A DNA stretch of 11,315 nt, from positions 1 through 11,315 of the forward strand of contig JACCZQ010000443.1 of the NCBI GenBank assembly GCA_013695905.1, written 5' to 3'. Below are positions 4,938 through 11,315 of the stretch, piece by piece. Position 1 is the first letter of the stretch. Each line of letters starts with the position of its first letter. The position numbers and the translations under genes were made by a program. Below the pieces are notes generated by a model that saw only the letters and a program-made list of their open reading frames with translations, did not search any database and had not been told where the DNA came from. This DNA is from Chthoniobacterales bacterium. Its GTDB lineage: Bacteria; Verrucomicrobiota; Verrucomicrobiia; Chthoniobacterales; UBA10450.

Positions 4938-6602
4938 CTACTGCACGGGCGCAGGCGACGCGGCGGTGAACCCGCCGTTCGCCTCGCTGTAGTAGGTCTG
5001 CTCGGCGATTCGCCAGAGCTGCAGCCGTTGCTCCCAGCGGCCGTTCTCGAAGTCGCGCGCTGCTGAAGTTATTTCGCGGTGCGGCTCCAGCCGCGGAAAT
5101 TCGCCATCGCGGAGTGTTTCCTCGAGCACGCGGCCATCGAGTTTCTCCTTTGACTCGAGACCGAGCAGCCGCAGCACCGTCGGCGCGATGTCGACATTGC
5201 CGCTCGGATGTGGAGCCGTGAAGTCGCGCCTGAATCCCGGTCCGGCGGCCACGCAGGTGGCGTTCACATCGAAGCGGCTGAAGCTGGCATGGCTGCCGTG
5301 GCCCGCCTTCCGCCGCCAATCCGCCTGGATCGCGCCGCGGACGCCATACTCGTTAGGCGCATCGCTCCAGCGGAATCCCATCACCACATCGGGAGCAGCC
5401 GGCGTGTCGATCTGCACCTCCTTGAGCGGGAACGTGCCTGCGATCTCGGTGCGGCTGAAAAGCACGCCGGCAAAGTCGGAGCGCTGCAGCCATTCCACCA
5501 GCCGCGCCATCGTCGGCGGGTCCCGCTCGATCACGTAGAAGAACACCGAGCCGCCATTACCCGCCACCAGGATGTCGCCGCGGTTCGGCTTCTCCACGAA
5601 TTCTTTCACCGCCGTGAAACCGGCGCCGTTCAGCAGCTCCACGACATCGACGGAACGCACCACGGTAGAGAAACCGTGATCCGACACCACGATCACGTTC
5701 GTTGTGTCGCGGGCTCCATTTTGCTCCAAGGCGCGGAGCACCGTCGCGAGGCGGTCGTCGGAGTGTTTCATCGCCGCCAGCGCAGCGGGCGAGCCGGGGG
5801 CGGTGTGGTGCTGCGTGAAATCCGGATCGCTCAACCAGAGAAGCGAGAAGCGCGGCACACCCTCCTTCCAGAGCACGTCCGTCAGGGCTGTGGTTGTCCA
5901 GGAGTCCTGGTGGTGGTTCGGGTGCTGCACCTCCGAAGGAAATGCGCCCAGCACGCGCCGCAGCGTCTGCATGCCGGCATCCGGCACAGTTCCTTTGCCG
6001 AAGAAGAGCAACGATTCACGGGCCGCTTTTGTGCGTCGTTCCTGGTGGCGGTCCTGCAGCACGGTGCCCCACTTTGTGCCGGCGACGGCGGTGCGGAATC
6101 CCGCCGCCTGCACCCGCTCGGCCAGTGTCGGCAGCGCGAGGTATTTGCCGCCGGTGAGCTCGTCGCCGCGGCGGAGTGCGTCGGGCGTTTCGCGTGAGAC
6201 CGGCTTCCGCGCGTCAATCTCAGGACGATATTCCCAGTTGCCCATCAAGCCACTCCGCCGCGGGTAAACACCCGTCGCCAGCGCGGTGCCGTTCACCTCC
6301 GTCGCGGTTGGATAGACCGCGTGATGATTCGGAAACGTGACGCCGTTGCGGCTGAGCTGCCACAGCGTCGGCGTAGTCTCTTCCCGCACAAAATCCGGCC
6401 GCATCCCATCCCAGACGAGCAGCACCACGTTTTGCGCGGCGGCCGGCTCCGGGCCCTTCTCTGCGGCTGCGGCGTTGCTGCCACACACGAACGCACAGAA
6501 GCAAAAGAGCAGTCTCACGCTCGCAGAATGTGCCGCCAGCCGGGAGCGCGCCAGCCTCGCTTTGTGAATTCCACGTGGCGCCGCGTGTGACCTGTTCGTC
6601 AC
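4938..6602 (-). CDS. Exported alkaline phosphatase-superfamily phosphodiesterase / nucleotide pyrophosphatase-like
   Basis: This protein of up to 554 residues belongs to the Phosphodiest (NPP-like) branch of the alkaline phosphatase superfamily. Metal and catalytic residues are recognisable. They are Asp65 (VWDGMRPD), nucleophile Thr101 (YPTATEVNG), Asn122 at the +21 position seen in bacterial NPP, Asp261 and His265 (SDPDFTQHH), Asp308-His309 (VVSDHGF) and His438 (GSHASFSRFD). All sites needed for two metals appear present. The N-terminus is basic followed by a hydrophobic core ending near SNAAAAEKG, so it is exported. The start drawn is GTG 6602; GTG 6518 would give a shorter, more typical signal peptide and may be the true one. 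Substrates in this family range from nucleotides to phospholipid head groups, so the exact one is unknown. Lying between pstS and pst genes, it plausibly supplies phosphate from organic esters. Confidence 0.82.
   Translation of the reverse strand: MTNRSHAAPRGIHKARLARSRLAAHSASVRLLFCFCAFVCGSNAAAAEKGPEPAAAQNVVLLVWDGMRPDFVREETTPTLWQLSRNGVTFPNHHAVYPTATEVNGTALATGVYPRRSGLMGNWEYRPEIDARKPVSRETPDALRRGDELTGGKYLALPTLAERVQAAGFRTAVAGTKWGTVLQDRHQERRTKAARESLLFFGKGTVPDAGMQTLRRVLGAFPSEVQHPNHHQDSWTTTALTDVLWKEGVPRFSLLWLSDPDFTQHHTAPGSPAALAAMKHSDDRLATVLRALEQNGARDTTNVIVVSDHGFSTVVRSVDVVELLNGAGFTAVKEFVEKPNRGDILVAGNGGSVFFYVIERDPPTMARLVEWLQRSDFAGVLFSRTEIAGTFPLKEVQIDTPAAPDVVMGFRWSDAPNEYGVRGAIQADWRRKAGHGSHASFSRFDVNATCVAAGPGFRRDFTAPHPSGNVDIAPTVLRLLGLESKEKLDGRVLEETLRDGEFPRLEPHREITSAARDFENGRWEQRLQLWRIAEQTYYSEANGGFTAASPAPVQ
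4954..4983. terminator. Hairpin just past pstS, inside the convergent gene
   Basis: GGCGA (4954-4958) pairs with TCGCC (4979-4983), and CGGCGG (4961-4966) with CCGCCG (4972-4977), around a TGAAC loop. It starts 21 bases after the pstS stop. No T-run follows, so if it terminates pstS transcription it does so as a structured 3' end, not as a textbook intrinsic terminator. It is also coding sequence for the last residues of the opposite gene, so it may simply reflect GC-rich codons. Confidence 0.35.
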
Positions 6603-6660
6603 CGGAAGTTCACGCTACGTCACCTGACTCCGCCTCCGTTTCGCGTACCGCTGCGGCACG

Positions 6661-6951
6661 ATGAGAACAACAGCAATCGTCAGTTCACCACCCGCACGCG
6701 TGCCGGTGCCGCGTTGCGCGCGGGCGGCGCAGCAATGCTACCAATCAACCGAGCTGCACCTGCCGTCGGGGAGCAGCGCCGCGGGGCGGGAGCAGGCACG
6801 GGCGTTTCGCTCGATTTCGGAAACGTTTCTGCGCGAGGAAACAAAGGCGGAAGCGCAGCGCGAGTTGCTGCTCTTCGGGATCGTGATCGCCATCTGCAGC
6901 TGGCCGGTGGCAGTGGCCATCAAGGTCGCGGTGGCGATGGCGACATGGTGA
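6661..6951 (+). CDS. Small single-pass membrane protein, unknown
   Basis: This 96-residue frame starts at ATG 6661. The first 45 residues are Ala/Pro/Ser-rich and unconvincing. The last half looks like a real protein: a charged amphipathic helix (SISETFLREETKAEAQRE, about 51-68) running into one transmembrane segment (LLLFGIVIAICSWPVAVAIK). Third codon positions are strongly G/C in that half. It is divergent from the phosphodiesterase, with a 58-base spacer (6603-6660) that holds no clear promoter. Its end overlaps the last codons of the decayed PAP2 frame on the other strand. No family is recognised. A later start is possible, as is a chance frame. Confidence 0.45.
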   Translation: MRTTAIVSSPPARVPVPRCARAAQQCYQSTELHLPSGSSAAGREQARAFRSISETFLREETKAEAQRELLLFGIVIAICSWPVAVAIKVAVAMATW

Positions 6952-7408
6952 CGCCGGCCCGCCGCCGCTGGTGCCGGCGGCGCAGCGTCTCCGTGATCGT
7001 CCAGCAGAACGCCAGCCACGCCGCGCCCGCGGCGAAGGCAGCGAGCACGTCGCTCAGGTAATGCGCGCCGAGATACACACGCGTGGCGCCGATCGCCAGC
7101 ACCACGAGCGCGGCGATGGTGGCTCCGGAGTTACTCCCGGCGAATCCATTCCTCGTTTGTCTGCTGAAAATGCTCGTGCGAATCGACGCGGAAAAGGCGA
7201 CACAACTGATCGTGCCGTCGCCGCCGCCGGCGACTACGACGTCGGTGGCTTGTGCAGCTGCACGGCGCGCGATGGTGGTGAGGTCGGCGCTTTCATCCGG
7301 GTGGACGATCTCGATCTCGGCGCCACGCCCGGCGAACAGGTCGCGGATCGCGCTGTCGGTTTCCTAAGGGTTCTGCGCAGCTGTGCCGGCCGTGCGGTTC
7401 AGGATCAC
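6920..7408 (-). pseudogene. Remnant joining a diacylglycerol kinase N-terminus to a PAP2 phosphatase C-terminus
   Basis: From GTG 7408 the minus strand reads ILNRTAGTAAQNP, a typical start of the DGK/YegS/LCB5 lipid-kinase catalytic domain, then an in-frame TAG at 7364-7366. After it the frame continues for 147 codons: ETDSAIRDLFAGRGAEIEIV, then the nucleotide-binding signature VVVAGGGDGTISCVA. The rest of the kinase is absent. After about 25 residues of unrelated sequence comes the final part of a PAP2 phosphatase, ATRVYLGAHYLSDVLAAF, with motif 3 His and Asp and a last membrane helix. PAP2 motifs 1 (KX6RP) and 2 (PSGH) are missing, so neither enzyme can be active. The most likely history is loss of the centre of two adjacent genes or of one fused gene. 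It lies 95 bases after phoU on the same strand and may once have ended that operon. Confidence 0.75.
7124..7200. repeat. Foreign insert at the DGK/PAP2 junction, possible dispersed repeat
   Basis: This stretch, containing GTTACTCCCGGCGAATCCAT and GCGGAAAAGGCGA, separates the kinase and phosphatase homologies. Its translation fits neither family, and its GC content is visibly lower than its flanks. It reminds me of a short repeat often seen in verrucomicrobial genomes, but that is memory, not a search. Borders are estimated from where recognisable protein homology stops. Confidence 0.4.
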
Positions 7409-7418
7409 TCATTGCAAT

Positions 7419-7438
7419 CGTGTGTGCGTGCGTGTGCG
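7419..7438. other. Alternating pyrimidine-purine tract (Z-DNA-prone)
   Basis: CGTGTGTGCGTGCGTGTGCG is twenty bases of unbroken pyrimidine-purine alternation, directly upstream of the decayed DGK start and downstream of phoU. Such GT/GC tracts can adopt Z-DNA under negative supercoiling. No function is implied by sequence alone. Confidence 0.5.
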
Positions 7439-7447
7439 GGGGGCTTT

Positions 7448-7469
7448 GGCGAGGAGACGTTCTCTCGCC
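7448..7469 (-). terminator. Possible hairpin end of the pst-phoU operon
   Basis: GGCGAG (7448-7453) pairs with CTCGCC (7464-7469), about 35 bases beyond the phoU stop on the minus strand. It is followed on that strand by AAAGCCCCCCGC, not by a T-run, so it is at best a non-canonical terminator or RNA 3' stem. Confidence 0.3.
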
Positions 7470-7503
7470 GGGCACCGCTCTCCGTACGGCTTCGCCCGCC
7501 TTG

Positions 7504-8190
7504 TTATGACCGGCTCGGCACGAACGGTTGGTGGCGTATGTCCTCTGCGGCGGCGGCGTAAACGGCGTCTTCGGCGATGTTCGTGGCGTGGTCGCCGACC
7601 CGCTCCAGATGGCGCGCGATGAACATTAGGTTCAGATAACCGCGAAGCTGGTCCGGATCTTCCCCCATGCGCTGGATCAGCTTCTTGCTCGCGGTGGCGT
7701 TCATCTCGTCGAGCACTTTGTCGCGTGGCTTGAGGGCCATCGCGAGCTCCACATCCTCGCGGATGTAAGCTTCCATGCTGTCTTCAAACATCGACATCGC
7801 GTGCGCGAACATTGGCGGGATGAGGTCCGCCTCGGGCAACGCCGGGTGCTTGTTCAGCTTGCGTGCTTTCCGCGCGATGTTCACCGCCTGGTCTGCCATG
7901 CGCTCGAGATTGCCGCTCAATTTCATGGCGGAGACGACGCGGCGCAGATCGGACGCCACCGGCTGGAAACGCAGGAGCAGATCGACACCGTCCTGGTCCA
8001 CCTGCTTCTCCAGTTGATCAATCTCCTCGTCGTCGGCGATGGCGGCGGCGCAAAGGTCATCGTCGCGCTGCACCAGGCCGTTCATGGCGCGTTCGATACT
8101 TCGCTCCGTCAGGCTCGACATCATGAGCACGTTGTTGCGCAGCGTGCCGAGCGCTTCATCGAAGGTTCCGAGAATGTGGGAGCTGATCAT
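7504..8190 (-). CDS. phoU: Phosphate-specific transport accessory protein PhoU
   Basis: This cytosolic all-helical protein of 228 residues has the two-fold PhoU repeat. Each half carries the metal-binding E-x3-D-x3-N motif: NLERMADQAVNIARK (Glu96, Asp100, Asn104) and HLERVGDHATNIAED (Glu196, Asp200, Asn204). PhoU links the Pst transporter to the PhoR/PhoB two-component system and represses the Pho regulon when phosphate is plentiful; it also limits phosphate uptake. The ATG at 8190 is preferred because GGAAAA lies a few bases upstream; a GTG at 8193 would add one residue. It follows pstB by 17 bases as the last gene of the minus-strand operon. Nothing unusual is seen in its sequence. Confidence 0.95.
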   Translation of the reverse strand: MISSHILGTFDEALGTLRNNVLMMSSLTERSIERAMNGLVQRDDDLCAAAIADDEEIDQLEKQVDQDGVDLLLRFQPVASDLRRVVSAMKLSGNLERMADQAVNIARKARKLNKHPALPEADLIPPMFAHAMSMFEDSMEAYIREDVELAMALKPRDKVLDEMNATASKKLIQRMGEDPDQLRGYLNLMFIARHLERVGDHATNIAEDAVYAAAAEDIRHQPFVPSRS

Positions 8191-8207
8191 CACTTTTTCC
8201 GTAATCG

Positions 8208-9047
8208 TCAGCCAAACCGCCCGGTGATGTAGTCTTCGGTCTGCTTCTGCGCCGGGTTCGAGAAAATCTTCCGGGTGTCGCTGTATTCAATCAGCCGCCC
8301 GAGATAGAAAAACGCCGTCCGATCGGAGACGCGGCCCGCCTGCTGCATGTTGTGGGTGACGATCACGATCGTGTATTTCGCTTTCAGCTGCCGGATCAGC
8401 TCTTCCACTTTGGCGGTGGCGATCGGATCCAGCGCGGAGCAGGGCTCATCCATCAGGATAAACTCCGGCTCCACCGCGAGCGCGCGGGCGATGCAAAGGC
8501 GCTGCTGTTGCCCGCCGGAAAGGCCGTAGCCGCTGACGTTCAGCCGGTCTTTCACTTCGTCCCAAAGCGCGGCGCCGCGCAGGCTTTTCTCCACCGCCTC
8601 GTCGAGCAGCGAACGTTTGGTGATGCCGGCAATCCGGAGCCCGTAAGCAATGTTGTCGTAGATCGATTTCGGGAAGGGATTCGATTTCTGGAACACCATT
8701 CCGACACGACGGCGGAGCTCCACCACGTCGAGCGCGGGATCATTGATGTCGATGCTGCCGATGTGCACCGAGCCGCGCAGAATGCGTGCGCTCTCCACCA
8801 GATCGTTCATGCGGTTCAGGCAACGGAGCAGTGTCGTCTTGCCGCAACCCGAGGGGCCGATGAAGGCCGTCACCGCGCGTTCTGGAATGCTGAGGCTGAC
8901 GTCGTGCAGCACCTGGTTCGTGCCGTAAGCGAAATCGAAATCTTTGATCTCGATGGCGTTCTCCTGCGCCGTCTGCGGCTGGGGCGCGCCCACATTTCGC
9001 GCAGCAGGGTTGGAGATCGTTTCGGGCATCTGGAGAATGTTTACCAT
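8208..9047 (-). CDS. pstB: Phosphate ABC transporter ATP-binding protein PstB
   Basis: This 279-residue ABC ATPase powers phosphate import by the PstCA channel from the cytoplasmic face. The nucleotide-binding elements are complete: Walker [10 protein letters not shown] (64-72), Q-loop Gln120 ([10 protein letters not shown]), signature LSGGQQQRL (176-184), Walker B FILMDEP with catalytic Glu201, D-loop SALDP and H-loop His232 (VTHN). [16 protein letters not shown] is typical of PstB. A hydrophilic N-terminal extension of about 30 residues precedes the ABC core. The ATG at 9047 is chosen because it overlaps the pstA stop by 7 bases (ATGGTAA), a coupling arrangement; an ATG at 9029 is an alternative. 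The frame is open upstream to 9251, but that part overlaps pstA out of frame. Confidence 0.95.
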   Translation of the reverse strand: MVNILQMPETISNPAARNVGAPQPQTAQENAIEIKDFDFAYGTNQVLHDVSLSIPERAVTAFIGPSGCGKTTLLRCLNRMNDLVESARILRGSVHIGSIDINDPALDVVELRRRVGMVFQKSNPFPKSIYDNIAYGLRIAGITKRSLLDEAVEKSLRGAALWDEVKDRLNVSGYGLSGGQQQRLCIARALAVEPEFILMDEPCSALDPIATAKVEELIRQLKAKYTIVIVTHNMQQAGRVSDRTAFFYLGRLIEYSDTRKIFSNPAQKQTEDYITGRFG

Positions 9048-10066
9048 GTTAAGCGATTCCGGGAGCGTTCGCGCAAGACGATTGAGGTAAGAGCGATCGC
9101 CAGCACGAGGGCGAGAAACACAAACGCGGTGCCGTATTGCACCCGCTCCGTGTATTCGTTCTGCGGGATTTTCGAGCTGACGACGTAGATGTGGTAGGGG
9201 AGCGCCATCACTCCCTGGAACACGAAATCGATCGCGCGGTTGACCTGCCACGGCATCTCATCGCGCATCGCATAAGCGGCGGTGAACATGATCGGCGCGG
9301 TCTCTCCCGCCACGCGTGCGATGCCGAGAATCGAGGAGGTGAGCATCCCCGGGATGGCATACGGCAGCACGTTCGTGCGGATGGTCTGCCACTTGCTGGC
9401 GCCGAGCGCGAGGGAGCCTTCGCGGAGCCCCTGCGGCACGGCGCGGAGCGATTCTTCGCTCGCGGTGATGATCGCCGGCAGAATCATGAGCCCGAGCGTG
9501 AACCAGCCGGCGAGCAGCGACACATTCCAGCCGAAGAAGATCACGAACAATCCGAAGCCGAAGAGGCCGAACACGATGGACGGCACGCCCGCGAGGTTGA
9601 GAATGGCGACCCGCACCATGCGTATCCAGCGGCTGTTCCGGCTGTACTCGCTGAGGTAAATCGCGCTGCTGATGCCGATGCCGAGCGCCAGCACCATCGA
9701 ACCGATGACGAGCAGCGCCGTCCCCACGATGCATGGCCAGATGCCGCCCGCCGAATACGCGACGGTGGAGAGCGGCCCGTTCGGGTCGCCATTCGTCTCC
9801 TTCCACACGCGGAAATCGCGATCACCGAGCGTGAGCTTCTCGCCGTTGTGCTCGAAGACGTAGAGCGTCTGCGGCGGCTCGGTGAGGAACTTCACATTCA
9901 CAAACGGCGCCTGCGTGGTGAACACCGTCCGCGCCCCTTTGATGCCGATATCGAGGAAGATGTAAGTGGCCGCAGCCAGCACGCAGTAGGTCGCCAGGCG
10001 GAAGATCCAGAAGGCGGTCTTCTCTATCAACCGGGTGCGTTTTGCGTGAGCAGATCGCGTGGTCAT
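9041..10066 (-). CDS. pstA: Phosphate ABC transporter permease PstA
   Basis: This 341-residue inner-membrane permease pairs with PstC. One N-terminal helix lies at about residues 18-40. A soluble extracytoplasmic loop of roughly 65 residues follows (43-107), then five more helices from about 110. The cytoplasmic EAA loop that docks onto PstB is seen as [20 protein letters not shown] (204-223), followed by [15 protein letters not shown] in the next helix, a PstA hallmark. The start is a choice: ATG 10066 gives a basic N-terminus [12 protein letters not shown], while a TTG at 10099 would add eleven residues encoded entirely by a 9-bp tandem repeat. I prefer ATG 10066, which leaves 25 bases after pstC. 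No Shine-Dalgarno is evident because the repeat occupies that position. Confidence 0.94.
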   Translation of the reverse strand: MTTRSAHAKRTRLIEKTAFWIFRLATYCVLAAATYIFLDIGIKGARTVFTTQAPFVNVKFLTEPPQTLYVFEHNGEKLTLGDRDFRVWKETNGDPNGPLSTVAYSAGGIWPCIVGTALLVIGSMVLALGIGISSAIYLSEYSRNSRWIRMVRVAILNLAGVPSIVFGLFGFGLFVIFFGWNVSLLAGWFTLGLMILPAIITASEESLRAVPQGLREGSLALGASKWQTIRTNVLPYAIPGMLTSSILGIARVAGETAPIMFTAAYAMRDEMPWQVNRAIDFVFQGVMALPYHIYVVSSKIPQNEYTERVQYGTAFVFLALVLAIALTSIVLRERSRNRLTW

Positions 10067-10095
10067 ATAGGTCGTATGGGTCCCATAGGTCCTAT
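10060..10095 (-). repeat. Four-unit 9-bp tandem repeat across the pstC stop and pstA start
   Basis: On the minus strand the units are ATAGGACCT, ATGGGACCC, ATACGACCT and ATATGACCA, an exact 9-bp period with consensus ATNNGACCN. The first unit contains the pstC stop (TAG at 10094-10092) and the last contains the pstA ATG (10066-10064). Because nine is a multiple of three, changes in unit number keep the TTG 10099 frame open and shift the spacing between the two genes. Confidence 0.75.
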
Positions 10096-11315
10096 CCAAT
10101 GCTCATGCGGTAACGCGCGACGAACTTCTGCGCGAGGAAGTTGATCCCCAGCGTGAGGAAGAACAGCACCAGGCCCACCATGAAGAGCGCCCGGTAGTGG
10201 ATGCTGTTCCGCACCACCTCGCCCATCTCCTGCGCGATGATGCCGGTCATGGTGTGCACCGGCTGGAAGAAGGCGCCGAGTCCCTGCGTAAAATCCGGAA
10301 TCGCGATGCGATTGCCCGCGCAGAGCAGCACCACCATTGTTTCGCCGATGACGCGGCCGAGCCCGAGGAGAATGGCGGAGATGATGCCGCTGAGCGAGGC
10401 GGGCACGAGGACGCGGCCGATGGTCTGGAGGCGATTCGCACCGAGTGCGTAGGAAGCTTCCTTGAACCCGCGCGGGACGTTCCGCAGCGCGTCTTCGGCG
10501 AGCGTAAAGATGGTCGGGATCGCCATCAGCGCGAGGAGGGAGCCGGCGGTGAACACGTTCAGCCGCTCGCTCAACGGGAAGAACGGCACCCAGCTCAGCG
10601 CCGGCAATTCCGAGAGCGCGCGAATCGCAGTCCCGACGACGGCGATGCCGAAGAAGCCGAGCACCACCGACGGGATCGCGGCGATGAATTCGATGTACGG
10701 CTTGATCAGCGCCTTCTCACTTTTCGTTGCGATCTCACTGACGTAGATCGCCGACGCGACGCCGAACGGCACCGCAATGGTGAGAGCGATGAACGACACC
10801 ATGAGCGAGCCGACGAACAGCGGGATGATGCCATACCAGTCCTGCCAGAAACTCGCCGTCACCCAATCGCGCCCGAAAAGAAACGCGCTGACGGAGCGCG
10901 TCCACGGCACCGGCGCGTTCGGGTCCCATTGCTGGATGCGTTGGGTCGCGGGTCCGTAGCTGGCGACGTAATCAGCCGCGAGTGAGCGCCACTTGTCCAT
11001 CGAACGCTGCGAACCTTCACCGCGCATCGGGGGCGCGGTGGCGATCGCCTCCTGCACCCTGGTGGTGACGCTCGCCGCGACTTGCGGGAAGGTTGCCATC
11101 GTGGCGCGGAGCGGCTCCAGCTGCGCAGAAACATCGGGCGGCGGAGTGGCGGTGGTGGCCGGCATTTCGGCGCCGGTCGCGGCGGCTTCCTCTTCCTGCG
11201 GCGCGTAGCCGGCGAGGAGGGCGCGGTTTGCCACCGCGATTTCGCCCGCATCGGAGACGAGGCCGTTCAGGTCTTCGCTGGCATCGCTGAAACGCTCCGT
11301 AAATTGATCAAAGGC
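10092..11315 (-). CDS. pstC: Phosphate ABC transporter permease PstC (N-terminus cut by window)
   Basis: The frame is open to the window edge, giving 407 visible residues. The last 250 are a standard PstC permease core starting at [16 protein letters not shown]. They include [19 protein letters not shown], the EAA loop [20 protein letters not shown] that contacts PstB, and [13 protein letters not shown]. About 160 hydrophilic residues precede the core, with a Glu/Ala/Thr/Pro-rich linker ([20 protein letters not shown]) and helical segments either side. This is much longer than the short loop of E. coli PstC, and probably forms an enlarged extracytoplasmic domain between helix 1 (outside the window) and helix 2. 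A GTG at 11234 is in frame but lies inside this domain and is unlikely to be the start. It is the first gene seen of the pstCAB-phoU operon. Confidence 0.93.
   Translation of the reverse strand, partial: AFDQFTERFSDASEDLNGLVSDAGEIAVANRALLAGYAPQEEEAAATGAEMPATTATPPPDVSAQLEPLRATMATFPQVAASVTTRVQEAIATAPPMRGEGSQRSMDKWRSLAADYVASYGPATQRIQQWDPNAPVPWTRSVSAFLFGRDWVTASFWQDWYGIIPLFVGSLMVSFIALTIAVPFGVASAIYVSEIATKSEKALIKPYIEFIAAIPSVVLGFFGIAVVGTAIRALSELPALSWVPFFPLSERLNVFTAGSLLALMAIPTIFTLAEDALRNVPRGFKEASYALGANRLQTIGRVLVPASLSGIISAILLGLGRVIGETMVVLLCAGNRIAIPDFTQGLGAFFQPVHTMTGIIAQEMGEVVRNSIHYRALFMVGLVLFFLTLGINFLAQKFVARYRMSIG

Noticed and set aside
5208..6197. Large plus-strand open frame opposite the phosphodiesterase
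   Set aside because: His/Arg-rich antisense shadow of a well-supported enzyme whose catalytic residues are all present.
6609..6623. Pho box upstream of the phosphodiesterase (TTCAC...GTCAC)
   Set aside because: The half-sites are 10 bp apart, not 11, and matches beyond TCAC are poor.
7083..7367. Plus-strand gene over the DGK/PAP2 remnant
   Set aside because: The minus strand shows clear kinase and PAP2 homology there; the plus frame is its shadow.
9048..9251. Longer N-terminus for PstB
   Set aside because: The extension overlaps pstA out of frame and reads as Arg/Pro-rich shadow; ATG 9047 gives a normal PstB.
9137..10985. Large plus-strand open frames opposite pstA and pstC
   Set aside because: Composition is typical of antisense of GC-rich membrane proteins, with no recognisable domain.

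Overview
The window looks like a chromosomal segment of a high-GC, Gram-negative bacterium, most likely a member of Verrucomicrobiota (Chthoniobacterales/Spartobacteria-like). That assignment is an inference from three things: signal peptides and a lipobox protein, weak or absent Shine-Dalgarno sequences before most starts, and a heavy load of short dispersed hairpin repeats between genes. No rRNA, tRNA, CRISPR array, transposase or phage gene is visible.

Layout. Bases 1-311 hold the 3' end of an unrecognised helical protein. Bases 312-805 are non-coding and packed with repeats, including a broken duplicate of the 3' end of sixA. On the minus strand follow sixA (histidine phosphatase, 806-1267) and two small lysine-rich proteins that resemble each other (1383-1682 and 1624-1968). 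A divergent intergenic region leads to a plus-strand cluster: an L,D-transpeptidase-like lipoprotein (2092-2685), a nodulin-26-like aquaglyceroporin (2694-3386) and a thioredoxin-type arsenate reductase ArsC (3383-3814, overlapping by 4 bp). A repeat-bearing spacer precedes pstS (4109-4933). pstS converges, 4 bp apart, with a secreted nucleotide pyrophosphatase/phosphodiesterase-like enzyme (4938-6602, minus). A small single-TM protein (6661-6951, plus) comes next, then a degenerate lipid-kinase/PAP2 remnant (6920-7408, minus). The minus-strand operon pstC-pstA-pstB-phoU fills 7504-11315, with pstC cut by the window edge.

How it works together. The right two thirds are a phosphate module: PstS captures phosphate in the periplasm, PstC/PstA form the channel, PstB drives it, PhoU couples it to signalling, and the exported phosphodiesterase-family enzyme could release phosphate from organic esters. 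Pst systems also import arsenate, so the neighbouring arsC (arsenate to arsenite) and metalloid-type aquaporin (arsenite efflux) make a plausible detoxification partner. pstS is separated from pstCAB-phoU and lies on the opposite strand, which departs from the usual pstSCAB-phoU order.

No clearly new enzymatic system was found. The items most worth a second look are the DGK/PAP2 wreck with an amber codon and a repeat-like junction, the duplicated sixA tail inside the repeat cluster, the paired lysine-rich glycine-zipper-like proteins, and a 9-bp tandem repeat that carries the pstC stop and the pstA start.
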